Translations under genes and position numbers: made by a program
Part shown: positions 46,933 to 56,741 of the stretch, in pieces
How the letters are laid out: every line of letters starts with the position of its first letter
Position numbering within the stretch: position 1 is the stretch's first letter
NCBI GenBank assembly: GCA_022315425.1
Contig: JAIUPT010000039.1
Span: 186,001 to 250,000 of the forward strand
Reading direction: 5' to 3'
Origin: Pseudevernia furfuracea
Taxonomy: Eukaryota > Ascomycota > Lecanoromycetes > Lecanorales > Parmeliaceae
DNA: 64,000 bases
Notes under the pieces: model-generated
Seen by the model: only the letters and a program-made list of their open reading frames with translations
Told to the model about the DNA's origin: nothing
The model's database searches: none

Positions 46933-48114
46933 ATGAACCAGCTCAGTACCTCACAAACGTCTACCCTCACTCACCCACTTCTCACATCAAATCATGGGAA
47001 GAAGATATCTGCCATCGCCATGGACGTCAATACTGACGGCCAGCGCATCGCGGATCGCATTCGAGACAAAGACATCATGGATACTACCCTAGACAATCCC
47101 CAGCAAGCTCCGCCGAATGGCGCCGACCTTGAAGCTCCAGCAAAGGGCCAAGTCGCTGCAGGAGCGGAAACCACGCCGCTTCCCGAGAACTCAACAGAGA
47201 AGGATGACGCAGTCCAGCATTCGTCAAAGCAAATGCGTAAGACCCCACACTGACTCTGCCTGACCCTTCTCTTGTAGAGCATGGGTTGACACATGAGTCT
47301 CGTGGTAGCATCAATACCACAAACCCTGCCTCTTACGCAAAATCTCATTTCCATATTCGGCCTCCAGCCACTCGCAGCTACAGTCGCAAGGACCGACCCA
47401 GTCACAGGCGAGAAGATCAACAAGATGAGGAAGTCTTATGAAGGTCAACTCAAGACGCTTGGTCTAGCTGGCAGAAACCGATCGGTCAAGCACGAGGAAG
47501 GAAAATTGATGGGGCTGAGGGAGATGACGCTATGGCCGGAGGAGGAGTGGCAGAACCAGAAAGTCGGCGGCAAAGACGTTCACAAGGGCCTTCCTAGTGG
47601 AGTACTGGCCAAGCTGGACAAGGCTATGCAGATGCAACCAGGACCTTTGCCAAACAACAACGAGTGGGAGAATCTTCTGGGAAATGACAACCCGAAACCG
47701 GTCGAGCCGACCAAGGCGTCGAAGATCCCTAACAAACCCTTGGCCAAAGCGAACGGCCAGGTCAACGGCAATATTGCAATCGTTGAAGACGTCCGACCAC
47801 AGCGCACCAATAAAAAGCGATCATATGGCGACGCCAGCTTCGAAGGCTACACAGGTTATGCCGAAGGGATTGAAGACGATGACGCTGATGCTGGAGGAGG
47901 CTACTCATCTGGCGACACTCAATTCAGTCGGAAGAGTGGCCGCGCCGCTAAGAAGCGAAAGAAGGTTAGAATCTTTGATGATCCCGATGTTATTGTTTCC
48001 CTAATCTATCTACTTACATCCATCAAGGGCTATGGGAATAGTCCTACAGGTTTTGGCGATCGGACTGGCAACTTCAGCTCCGGTATCGTTGGACTAAGCT
48101 CCTACAGCCGGTAG
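46933..48114 (+). CDS. MED19: Mediator complex subunit 19 (Rox3)
   Basis: Subunit of the Mediator head/middle module linking activators to RNA polymerase II. Exon 1 (46933-47236) is acidic and low-complexity. After a 72-nt intron, exon 2 (from 47309) gives QNLISIFGLQPLAATVARTD, then TGEKINKMRKSYEGQLKTL and LGLAGRNRSVKHEEGK, and MTLWPEEEWQNQKVGGK, the signature of fungal Med19. The C-terminus has a basic RAAKKRKK block. A further 63-nt stretch beginning GTTAGA after ..KKRKK has splice-like ends and keeps frame, so the protein is 369 residues unspliced or 348 if it is an intron. The start could be ATG 46933 or the later MDVNTDGQRIADR. Confidence 0.88.
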
Positions 48115-49068
48115 CACCGAAGGACTGGGACCTGCTACATCCCACTTCATTCACATACCTATGGGGGGAACCAGCGACGCTAGTGGGGTAACGCTGGAAA
48201 GCTCTTGGACGAAGCCCTTGAGAGCATAATTGACCTAGCTTGTCCGAAAACGCCCCTTCGATTCAAGCATTCCGCCTTTTCCTCCATTCAAAAGTTCCCA
48301 ACAATTAAGCACACCACACCACTACACCACACTGTTACATCAAACCACTACATCTTCTCCCTCACTCTACACCTCGACCTACTCCGTCACTCACCACCAC
48401 CACCACCACCACCACAAACCATTCCTCATGTTTTTCATGTATTAATGACTGGGTATACCCGTAATCGGTGTTACTGGACTGGCTTCTTTGCAGGAAGGCG
48501 TTTCTCTCCAGGCGAACAAAGACGAGGCGTTTGGAGGCTCTGCATGCCTTTGGTGGCATCAATGGAAATGCTGCATAGATAAACAGCATTTGTGTATGCT
48601 GCTAGAAAGAACGAGATTCAGTCAAGGTGGAAATCAATCAGCACTGATGGATTTTGGTTGCCATGTTTTTTTTTTTGATTTGAAAATGTGACTGCTTCTT
48701 GATTGATCCTCTCTTCGTTCCCCTACATTAACTTTCACTACTCTGGCTCTTTGCCTTTTGCAAATGCCAGCAGTGTTCTCTTCTGTTTCCGAGCCTCTGA
48801 AGCGCATGCCTGAGCGCCGGCAATCCATCGCAGCCGATTTCCACCATGTGGCTGAAGAGTGATGACCAACGCTGCAGTATTCGGGATAGGGGGTGGCCTG
48901 GCATTTACATGTATTTGGAACGCTTCGAGAGCAGCAATTGCAATCTCAATCATTGATACAGAGACATAGGCGTAGTCTCTTCTTCTGCCCAAGTAAATGC
49001 CAACAAAAAACTCCCTTGTAACCCCTACGCCAGAACGCTCCTTTGCAACGTTCCAATCACTTCGAAGG
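48115..49068. other. Intergenic between convergent genes, with a (CAC)n run
   Basis: 3' flanks of MED19 and CK2 beta. A CAC run of eight units sits at 48392-48415. A minus-strand frame (49088-48738) overlaps the end of the CK2 gene and has no domain. Confidence 0.5.
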
Positions 49069-50394
49069 TCATATTGCCTCCGCTCCACCCCCGTTTACGG
49101 CCCCTGGATCCGCCACGCCGACCCCTCTCTTTCGACTCCTCGCTGCCTTCTTCTTCCGCCCACTCGGCACCTCCACTTGTGCCCCCCCGTTTTCTCCGCC
49201 TCCCCCAATCTGCACATCATCCTCCGTGCCACCGGAAAGCTCGTGCCATTTTCTCGACTCGTCCAATTCATTCATATCCGCTGGCCTCATCCTTAGCCAT
49301 TTCATTCTTGGACCGGTCTTCGACCTCTCACTGACTCGGAAGCCGTAGATGCGCGGTTCGTGTATCCTTCCAGGGCCTAAGCCAGGCGCGAGATTAGACG
49401 TAGCGATACCATTCAGATGGCTCGGCTGTACCGGTAGAGGTTCTGGTGTGATGGATGAGAGTGGGGTAGGATTCAAAGTGGCTGTGACTGGCGTAGAAGT
49501 CAACGAGGAAGAGCGAGAGTGTTTTGTTGTTTCTGCTGCGGCTGAATTTGTGGTTGCTTGCGAAGTAGGTGAAGGAGGTGTGTACGCTGGATGTGTAGCT
49601 GCGAGGTTCAGCGGATCGCCTTTAGCGCAGACGTCAAATTCGGGGAAGGTCATGAAGAAGAGGCAGCCAAATGTAGTTCCGAAGAAAGCACCGTCGACGG
49701 ACTGAAATCGGCTGTTTGGCGGAGTGTAGACGTCCAGGCAGGAGGGGCAGAAGAGCTTAACAGTTTCTTGGCCTGGTATGTCATTGCAGCCGACAGGAAG
49801 GACACGGGCCTGATTGCAGAAGACGCGTGGGCAGGATCCAAAGTGCTGGGACTCGTATTTGTCTGCCATCTGTTGTATGCCGGGCCTAGATGTTATGTAA
49901 CGTTGATGGATAAGACCGTAGAGGAGCTCCGCGCTGCTTTCTATTTCGGTAATGTCATTAGCGATTTTCATATGCCGGCGTTCAGCACCTCTCCTGTAAG
50001 GCACACTGTTGCCGTTCTCATCTCGCATCTCAACGTCATTGTCTTCGTCCTCCTCCTCATCATCCTCCTCCTCCTCTTCCTCTTCTTCCTCCTCATCTTC
50101 TTCTGGTTCCACGTCTAGTATCATTTCCAACGCTTCTTTATACATGGGAACCTGATTTTGAAGGCCAGTGAGATTGAAGTCGTCCTCAATGAAATCTTCT
50201 GAAACTTCGGCGAAGTATTCGTGACCGAGGAGGCCACAGAAGGAGGAGATCCAAGATTCGGGGGTGCCTGAGGAGGTAGACATGACAGAGGTTGTTGAGT
50301 GGGTGACAGAGAGCGTAGATCCAGACCCTCCAGGCGAAGCAAGGCTCAGATCCGCAAGCTGAGGCACCAACGACGAATTCCCGTTGGCAGACAC
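49069..50394 (-). CDS. ckb1: Casein kinase 2 regulatory (beta) subunit, 441 aa
   Basis: Regulatory subunit of the CK2 tetramer. Unspliced frame. The N-terminal domain begins SWISSFCGLLGHEYFAEVSE and continues DFIEDDFNLTGLQ. An acidic insert of about 35 Glu/Asp residues follows (coded by CTC/TTC-rich DNA near 50045-50110), larger than the acidic loop of animal CK2 beta. Next come ELLYGLIHQRYITSRPGIQQ and the zinc finger Cys-Pro-Arg-Val-Phe-Cys ... LFCPSCLDVYTPP, the dimer interface. DGAFFGTTFGCLFFMTFPE closes the fold. A long Ser/Thr/Pro-rich insert separates it from the KIYGFRVSE-like segment (RIYGFRVSERSKTGPRMKWL), followed by a Gly/Lys-rich tail. Fungal forms are longer than the metazoan 215 residues, so the length is plausible. 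Confidence 0.93.
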   Translation of the reverse strand: MSANGNSSLVPQLADLSLASPGGSGSTLSVTHSTTSVMSTSSGTPESWISSFCGLLGHEYFAEVSEDFIEDDFNLTGLQNQVPMYKEALEMILDVEPEEDEEEEEEEEEEDDEEEDEDNDVEMRDENGNSVPYRRGAERRHMKIANDITEIESSAELLYGLIHQRYITSRPGIQQMADKYESQHFGSCPRVFCNQARVLPVGCNDIPGQETVKLFCPSCLDVYTPPNSRFQSVDGAFFGTTFGCLFFMTFPEFDVCAKGDPLNLAATHPAYTPPSPTSQATTNSAAAETTKHSRSSSLTSTPVTATLNPTPLSSITPEPLPVQPSHLNGIATSNLAPGLGPGRIHEPRIYGFRVSERSKTGPRMKWLRMRPADMNELDESRKWHELSGGTEDDVQIGGGGENGGAQVEVPSGRKKKAARSRKRGVGVADPGAVNGGGAEAI

Positions 50395-51176
50395 CGTGGT
50401 GGTTGATCCTGGTTTTGGGGGAATGCTGTGAATTATCCAGAAAGATAGACCCTACTTCGAGGGGCAGATGATGTATATGTATGCGTCACTCAATCGTGAC
50501 CAGGTTCACGCCAGCAAAAGTTAGGAAGACCTTCACAGAGCTTCCGACTGCCGTGTTGATGGTGAAAGTGTCAACGAAGTAGTGAATATCGTAAACGTCC
50601 GGAGCGAGGATGTTAATGGTGGATGGAGTATGATAGAGATAGCTTTGGTGTCAAGATGCATTATTGGCGCATAGCAGGTTAGATCTTTTTGCGGACTTGT
50701 TGCTCTGGTTTTGTGACTGCCTTGAGAGCTGCATTGAAGTTGATTGGCGGTGGAATTGTGACTGGAGGTATACGACAACCACCAAACCGGATCACTCAAA
50801 TTATGAGTATCACCAAAACATCCGGCAGGAGGTGGATGCGGTGTTTTTTTTTTGATTACATGTAATTGCCTGAGACTCGTTACAGCTGACCACCAAATTG
50901 ATATCAAAATTAGTGGGGTTTCAATCGGGCTGTGCAGTGCGGCTAAGGCGCCTATCTGTCGCCTTGCCATAGAGGCTCTTAGCTACCTTACGCGGGATCA
51001 AAGTTGTACTACCAGTACCAGTCTCGCTAAGTAAAGTACCTTACCTTAGTCTTGCTTGGGTGGCACGAGAAGTTGAGAAGGGCTCTGATTATCTGATATA
51101 CCCAATCCTTAGCAAACGTAGAAACTATGTACCTGTATTCGCACCCCTTCCGTTTGGGTATATGCAAGCCTAGCGG
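50395..51176. other. Intergenic, nothing recognised
   Basis: Between the CK2 start and the Zn2Cys6 factor stop, both on the minus strand. No supported gene. Confidence 0.5.
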
Positions 51177-53653
51177 TCAAAACAGATGGTCCATAATCCT
51201 CGAAAATTCCCCCTCATTGCCATAGACCCCACTGATGCCCCCTGTTGCAGGAACCATCTCTCCCTGAGATCCCACAAAGCCATTCACTCCGTCCAGGGCC
51301 TGGCCACTTGCAAAAAGATTATTTCCGTAACCGCCTGCCGCTTCAAACAGGTTGGTCAATTCATCCTTCATTTGCTGTCCGTCCAAGGGACTGCTGCCCA
51401 GCGTACTCGGTTGCTGAGCTGAAGTGAACGCGGCCATCTGGTCAACTTGATGCCCAGCGAGACCAGCCATGGCGACTGCCGCCGAGGAGTGAGCGTCCTC
51501 GGGATCGGTCAGTGCTTGGCGCGAGATGACTCCAAGCTTCGGTCCAACCTCCTTCAACCCCTTAATCATTTTCCAAAGGCGCTTCGAGATGAATGACTTC
51601 GTGCTAAATCCTTTGATGAGGTCCAGGGCCATGTAGAATTCATCTCTGACTTGACGATTAAACTCCACAGGCGCATGCGCCACCGCGAGGAAAAGTACGG
51701 CTAGTGCTGAGATGAGGAAATAGTTGAAGCAGACTTGTTGCGTGCGGTAAATATCAGTACTCTCATTCAGGTGAGTGAGCACTCTGATCGTGTCCTTAGC
51801 CACGTCTACAACGGTTTGAGCGTAGCCTCTGTTTTCCATGATGTTCGTAGCCGAGTGTAGGACAGGTCTGTAGATCAATACCCGCATCTGGTTAGTCCGC
51901 AATACAAGAATCACTTGAAGACGACGTTGACCTCGACTGGTGGGACCGGTGTTCATGGCAGTGTCCACTTGATGGAATCTAAGACTCTCGGGGATGTTAT
52001 TATGCCATTGCGAGATCTGAAAATCGAGGTAGCCAATGTTGTCTTTATTGATCTCACTGCCGGGGCCTTCAAATTTGGTGGTAGACGGCCAGACTTGGGA
52101 TGAAATACGACTGTACGCGATCATAGCGGTCAAATAAGGGGTCGAGTCGTCCTGGTCTGTCAGCGTTATGACGTCAGCTGAAGAAGGGATCTGATCTTAC
52201 CGGCTGAGGCAAGTGAGGGTCAATGTCGGCGTCTTGCACAGCGAAGGGCATCCCTGTACCGAAGCTCCACCGCCGGTCTAACACATAGATTGACCAGAAG
52301 AGTTTGATAGCCCATGATCGGTCTTCGTCATTGGGGAAGATCTTCACGATAGTTTGACGACGATGTAAGCCTATCTCCAGACATAGACGGGATGCTAGAC
52401 CAATGATTCGGTACGCCTGGACTTCCTCATCCTGTTGAAAATGATACTCTGCCTTTACCTGAAGTCAGCATAATCTAAGTATGAGCTATTTGATATTCAT
52501 ACCACAAGTACTAAGAGAATCAGGCCTTTGATCTCGACTGGGCCTGACAATCGTCCTTCGAAAGCTTCTCGGCAACTCTCGTATAGCATCTTTCCCAGGT
52601 CACTCTGACCCTCTCCCTCCACAATCAACGCTGTAGCCAGCACCATCTTGAGGATATTGATGTCGTTATTCGCGAGCCGATCAGGGCCCGACATGGCTCG
52701 GTTCATCAGGCCTGTTCGCGCTGCTGCCTCGGTGAAAGTGAACAACTTATTCGCGTGTGTCATAGTTCTCTCCATATCGATTATAGGATACATGATACCC
52801 ATCTCCTCCTCGTAGAGACGGCAAAGCCTGATCGCTTCTTCTTTGCCTATCTTCCATAATGGGTCCTTGTTGGGATGTACCGTCATTGAGGCTATTGGTG
52901 CTTGGAGCTGGCGCGGTGAGCCTCTGGGAGTCATCTCATCGTCATTGAACCCTCCATCTTCTTGTATTTCCGGTGCGGTTATTCCCATTGTTTGCAAGCT
53001 CGAGCGAGCAACATCGAAGCTGAAAGCAGAGCTCGTGGGGCCCTGGAATCGAGGCTGGCTTCCGTGAGCCTGTGGGGGCGATGAAACATTCCGATATGGC
53101 CCCGAGGAGTCCGAGTGAGCAAGAGCAGGATGTAACGGGAATGAGTCCTGTGCATGGTTTGGCTGGGCAATATAGCCCTGCCCGTTGCGCAGAGCCTCGA
53201 GATTAGCGTAGAGATTGTTGACCTGTTCCTGCAGTGACTGGATATGAGCACTCATGGCACGATATTCGCTTTGAAATGGGTAAGTATGGATCTATAAACT
53301 CATAGAACATGCTTACGGTGAGTCCTTGAAGCTGGCAGAGCACGCGCAATTGGGAGCATAGACACACTCCAGAGACAAATTGCCACAGCGCTGGCAGGGA
53401 TTCTGTCCATTGCACTTGATTTTGCGGCGCTTGCACTCATTACTGCGACAGGATATGTCAGCCTCAAGACTCAATGTTTGTTCATTGGATTGGGGGCCGA
53501 CCAAGCAATAGAGATGTAGCGATTTCGCTTTGTCTTTTTGTCAGATTCGGGAGGGCCATCATCTTCGCTTTTCCTCTTGTCTCCTGCCGGGGATATCTTG
53601 ACGACATTGTAGTAAGGGCCGTCATCGGTCTGATGGTTCTCTTGACCATTCAT
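51177..53653 (-). CDS. Zn2Cys6 transcription factor with middle-homology domain
   Basis: Nuclear regulator. Five exons; introns follow ..ISIAC (inside the first Cys codon context), ..KDSP, ..LLVLV and ..LPQP, the last acceptor being CCAG before GACGAC. The start chosen is MNGQENHQTDDG (53653); an upstream in-frame ATG at 53734 would add 27 residues. DNA-binding domain: ACNECKRRKIKCNGQNPCQR with the rest CGNLSLECVY, a canonical C6 cluster with basic residues, followed by an extra Cys pair (NCACS). A coiled-coil linker (MSAHIQSLQEQVNNLYANLE) precedes the fungal_trans domain (RLCRLYEEEMGIMYPIIDME; AYRIIGLASRLCLEIGLHRR; SWAIKLFWSIYVLDRRWSFG). The C-terminus is Gly/Ala-rich, possibly activating. 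Targets are unknown; no adjacent pathway genes. Confidence 0.9.
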
Positions 53654-53763
53654 GGTGCAAGGACAGGCGCGTACGTCCCAATTGAGAAGGGCGGAATTGT
53701 GATTGAACGATGGCGGAAGAAGTGCGCACGGCAAATACCCGAAATACTGTCTTTTGCAAAACT

Positions 53764-53825
53764 ACGGCAGCCTGAATGGGCAGAGGGTAACAACGGTTGA
53801 CTTCTCTGTCTATTCAGGCTGCCGT
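53764..53825. repeat. 22-bp imperfect inverted repeat (hairpin)
   Basis: Arms 53764-53785 and 53804-53825 match at 20 of 22 positions (ACGGCAGCCTGAAT... and its complement), separated by 18 nt. The second arm runs into the direct repeat that brackets the transposon block. Confidence 0.8.
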
Positions 53826-53885
53826 AAAAACCCTACTTTAGGCGGGAGCTCCGGCTTGACAGCCCACCCCGCAATTTAGGGCTGG
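53821..53885 (+). repeat. Left copy of the block-bracketing direct repeat
   Basis: Same orientation as 62512-62576. The core (53831-53877 and 62522-62568) is identical over 47 bp; including flanks about 60 of 65 positions match. Confidence 0.9.
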
Positions 53886-55075
53886 GATTGCAACTTGCAT
53901 GCATTGCACGCTAACCGCATTTGGATTGCAACTTGCTTGCAATGGTGGGGATTGCAAGTTGCAACTAAAAAACCCCCCTGATTATTCAGCTATTCTAGGG
54001 TCATTTGTAGTAGAAAAACAGGGCCAAACAGTCCCCCCAGCCGCTCAAGTCTCAGCATCAGCCATTTTCTCGTCCAAATCCTCCCCGTCCTTCAAATCTT
54101 CGCCCTCCCTCCTCTGACTGTTCTGATTCTGTAGCAATAGATCCTCCAACTCAGCTAACTCCTCGTTCGAAGCTAAGACATCGTGAGTGTACGATAGCTT
54201 CTTCTTATCAGGGTCACTTGGTTTATTAAGAATTCGCTCATTGATGTAGATAAACAGTAGACGATCTATATTGATATCCTTCAGATCATTTCGAGACTTG
54301 ATAAGAATTAGATTCATGATAGACCAGGCCCGCTCGCCTGAGACTGAATTGTCTGGAATCTGCATCAGACGACTAGCCAATGTATCGAGAGTGGGACTGA
54401 ATTTGGCTGCGGTATCCCAGAATGTAACTGGACTAGAGGTATAGTTCCACACGGAATCAGGATGTGGGAAGAAAGCATGGATTTGGGCCCGAAAGGCTCA
54501 GAAATCCTGCATGCATGTAGCCACCTGGTCTGGTGGGGCGTATTATCGAAAGAATCGAGTTATGATTGGATCAAATGCATACTTCAAAGTCTGTTCAATT
54601 GACTTAACAGCATGTTTTTCAGGAATTAGAAGACTAATCATCACATGTAACTTCGTCATTTGTTTGAGATATCGATTATCTCACAGAGTGTTTACAATAT
54701 AAGGCAATTAACACGGCTTCGTATCATGCTCAGTGGCAGATCTCATGAGGAATTGCTTGATTAGTATTCAATTGTCGATGACTCGATACAGTGAATAGTT
54801 GTCAGCCTCTGAAAGATACTGAATCTCATAAATCGGCTTGAGAATTCGAGCTGTTAGGGCAACATCTCGTCAAAAGCGGAGATCTCGAAGTATAGAGAGA
54901 ACTTTCTTTTTATTCTTCTTCTTCGACTTGTCAATTTGGGGGGTGAATTGCTGAGAATATGTCTCGAATGTCTGCTGACTTCTGCGTAAAGCATGTAACA
55001 TTCTCACTTGAGTGCTTCATCGAGTGATACAATGAAGAATAAGAGCGATACGTTTCTCAGAAGAATATCGATGTT
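53878..55075 (-). mobile_element. hAT transposon, 3' part (split by the LTR element)
   Basis: Carries the C-terminal half of a hAT transposase on the minus strand. The other part lies at 61410-62521. Possible imperfect terminal repeats: TAGGGCTGGGATTGCAACTT at the left edge against the reverse complement of the right edge (about 15 of 22 matches). Confidence 0.75.
54045..55075 (-). pseudogene. hAT transposase, C-terminal part with dimerisation domain
   Basis: The end of the frame (54452-54045) reads FWDTAAKFSPTLDTLASRLM, then IPDNSVSGERAWSIMNLIL and NDLKDINIDRLLFIYINERI, the hAT C-terminal dimerisation domain. Upstream sequence toward 55075 is in matching frame segments but contains stops, including TGA at 54498 in a DF.AFRAQIHAFFPHPD context (probably a Trp position) and a TAA after RFFR. 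Two Trp codons here are TGG. The element was a cut-and-paste hAT; this copy is broken by stops and by the inserted retrotransposon. Confidence 0.8.
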
Positions 55076-55341
55076 TGTAAGGGCCATGAGGTCTCTAGAC
55101 ATGAGGCGGCCTGTCAGAAGTCCAGAAATCCAACATACATCTAGGCCAGATCCGGGAGACTATCCCTCTGGTGCAGCTGTGCGGCTATAGCAGTCGCATA
55201 GTAAGTTTGCTTGACATGAGGGTGCACTCTCCCCTGCTAAATATGCTGCCTCTGAGGACTCCCACCGAGTTCCTCAGGATTCAGTCTATCTAGTAACCAA
55301 TCCATCTGTTACTCACTCACGCATGCCTAGACCCCGTTACA
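55076..55341 (+). repeat. 5' LTR
   Basis: Starts TGTAAGGGCCATGAGG and ends CCCCGTTACA; 266 bp, same length as the 3' copy. Confidence 0.95.
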
Positions 55342-55671
55342 TTTCTGAATCCTGCAACTCTCGCTATCGTCGACACGATAGTAAGGGGAATGTGCCCGTT
55401 TGATAACAATACCACTTTCGTGACTCGCTGTCACCTCTACCTATCTCTCAATTGACGCCGACGTCGGGTCAGTCAATTTCGAATTATTCAGATAGCTTCT
55501 GCAGCAGGATTACGATCGAGACAGTAGATATCGAGTCCCGAAGAGGGACAAGAAGCATTATCGAATAACATCAATGCTGACGAAGGAGGATCTAATGGGG
55601 TTACTCCAGAGACAAGCGAAGAAGATGATCATGACGATATTGACTCACACACGAACGAGTCAGCAGAAACG

Positions 55672-56741
55672 ATGTTAGACCCAAGAGAGCTTACAACATT
55701 TCGGGCCTATCAAGCGCACGCGAAGAAGTTTGCAGCATATCAGACAAATCAAGCGTTGTCACGTCGTCGACAAGCGTCACTGAGTTACGAGACTCAGAGA
55801 ATGTCAAAGAGACAGACATCAAATCTCAAAGCGAAAGATTCAGCGTTATACAAGGGAGTCAGCTCAGCGAAATTGAACGAGTTTATTTACGAGTGTGAGC
55901 GACAATTCGCTTTCAGAGGTTTTCAGAGTGAGGAGATTCAGAAAGGTGTTACATTAATGAGCCAGTCGCAATTGCGGGAGAAGACTATCAAGAAGGTCGT
56001 CTATGCTATCGATTTTCTTGAGAGTACGTCTAGAACCGATTGAAGATTCTAATTGCTTCAGAATTCAGAGGGAGCGACGTCATGAACGCATTTCAAGACG
56101 CTATTGTTCGAATTCCTGAAGAGGGACAAGGAGAAAGCATATCTTAAGGCGAATAAGAAGTTGTTAGCTGCGAAGCAGAGAAAAGGCGACATCATCAATG
56201 CTTTTCATGAATATGCTTACAAGCTACACATTCGTCTTAGGGCTCTAGATTCGACGCAGGCTATAACGGATCGATAGTTCTTTAACTTCATCCGAGCGCG
56301 AATACTACCGAATCATCGAGTCGAGCTAGATAAGCTCATGATTGGGCCAAGAACGATTCAAGAATTGTTAACTCAAATACGCAAATATGAGAGAGCTGCG
56401 AAAACTCATACAAAGTAGGATGGAGGCAGCAGGTCTTATTCTGAGTTATCTTCGAAATCATAGAACTCGAAGAGGGACAACAAGTCGAGTCGGACAGGTA
56501 AATTAGATCAGAAGGGTCGTGACGAGACCTTAGGGCAGGCAAAGACCTCTCGCAAAAAGGAGAATGAGTCTACTTTTGTTATGTACAAAGACAAGCTGAC
56601 AGATAAGGTCAGAGAACGTCGTTTCAAGGACAAGGCTTGCTACAAGTGTGATATGTCTGATCATCGAACTGCTGAATGCACCGTCAAGGAACAAGTCATG
56701 TTCGACTCGCTCAAGATGCTCGAGGCGACAAAAAACTAGTG
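55672..56741 (+). pseudogene. Retrotransposon gag with CCHC knuckle
   Basis: One frame from MLDPRELTTFRAYQAHAKKF to a stop after ..MLEATKN. A capsid-like helical region (VSSAKLNEFIYECERQFAFR) is followed by the zinc knuckle CYKCDMSDHRTAEC (C-x2-C-x4-H-x4-C) near 56638. The frame is interrupted by TGA (56041, 56083), TAA (56053) and several TAG. The two TGA fall where Trp is plausible (before RF and before the THFKTLLF segment). The pol frame lies one base back (-1) relative to gag. Confidence 0.8.

Noticed and set aside
48738..49088. 116-codon minus-strand frame overlapping the end of CK2 beta
   Set aside because: Runs into the CK2 coding sequence on the same strand in another frame and carries no motif.
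50533..50970. 145-codon minus-strand frame upstream of CK2 beta
   Set aside because: No homology-like motif; His/Thr/Ser-rich composition is typical of a chance frame.
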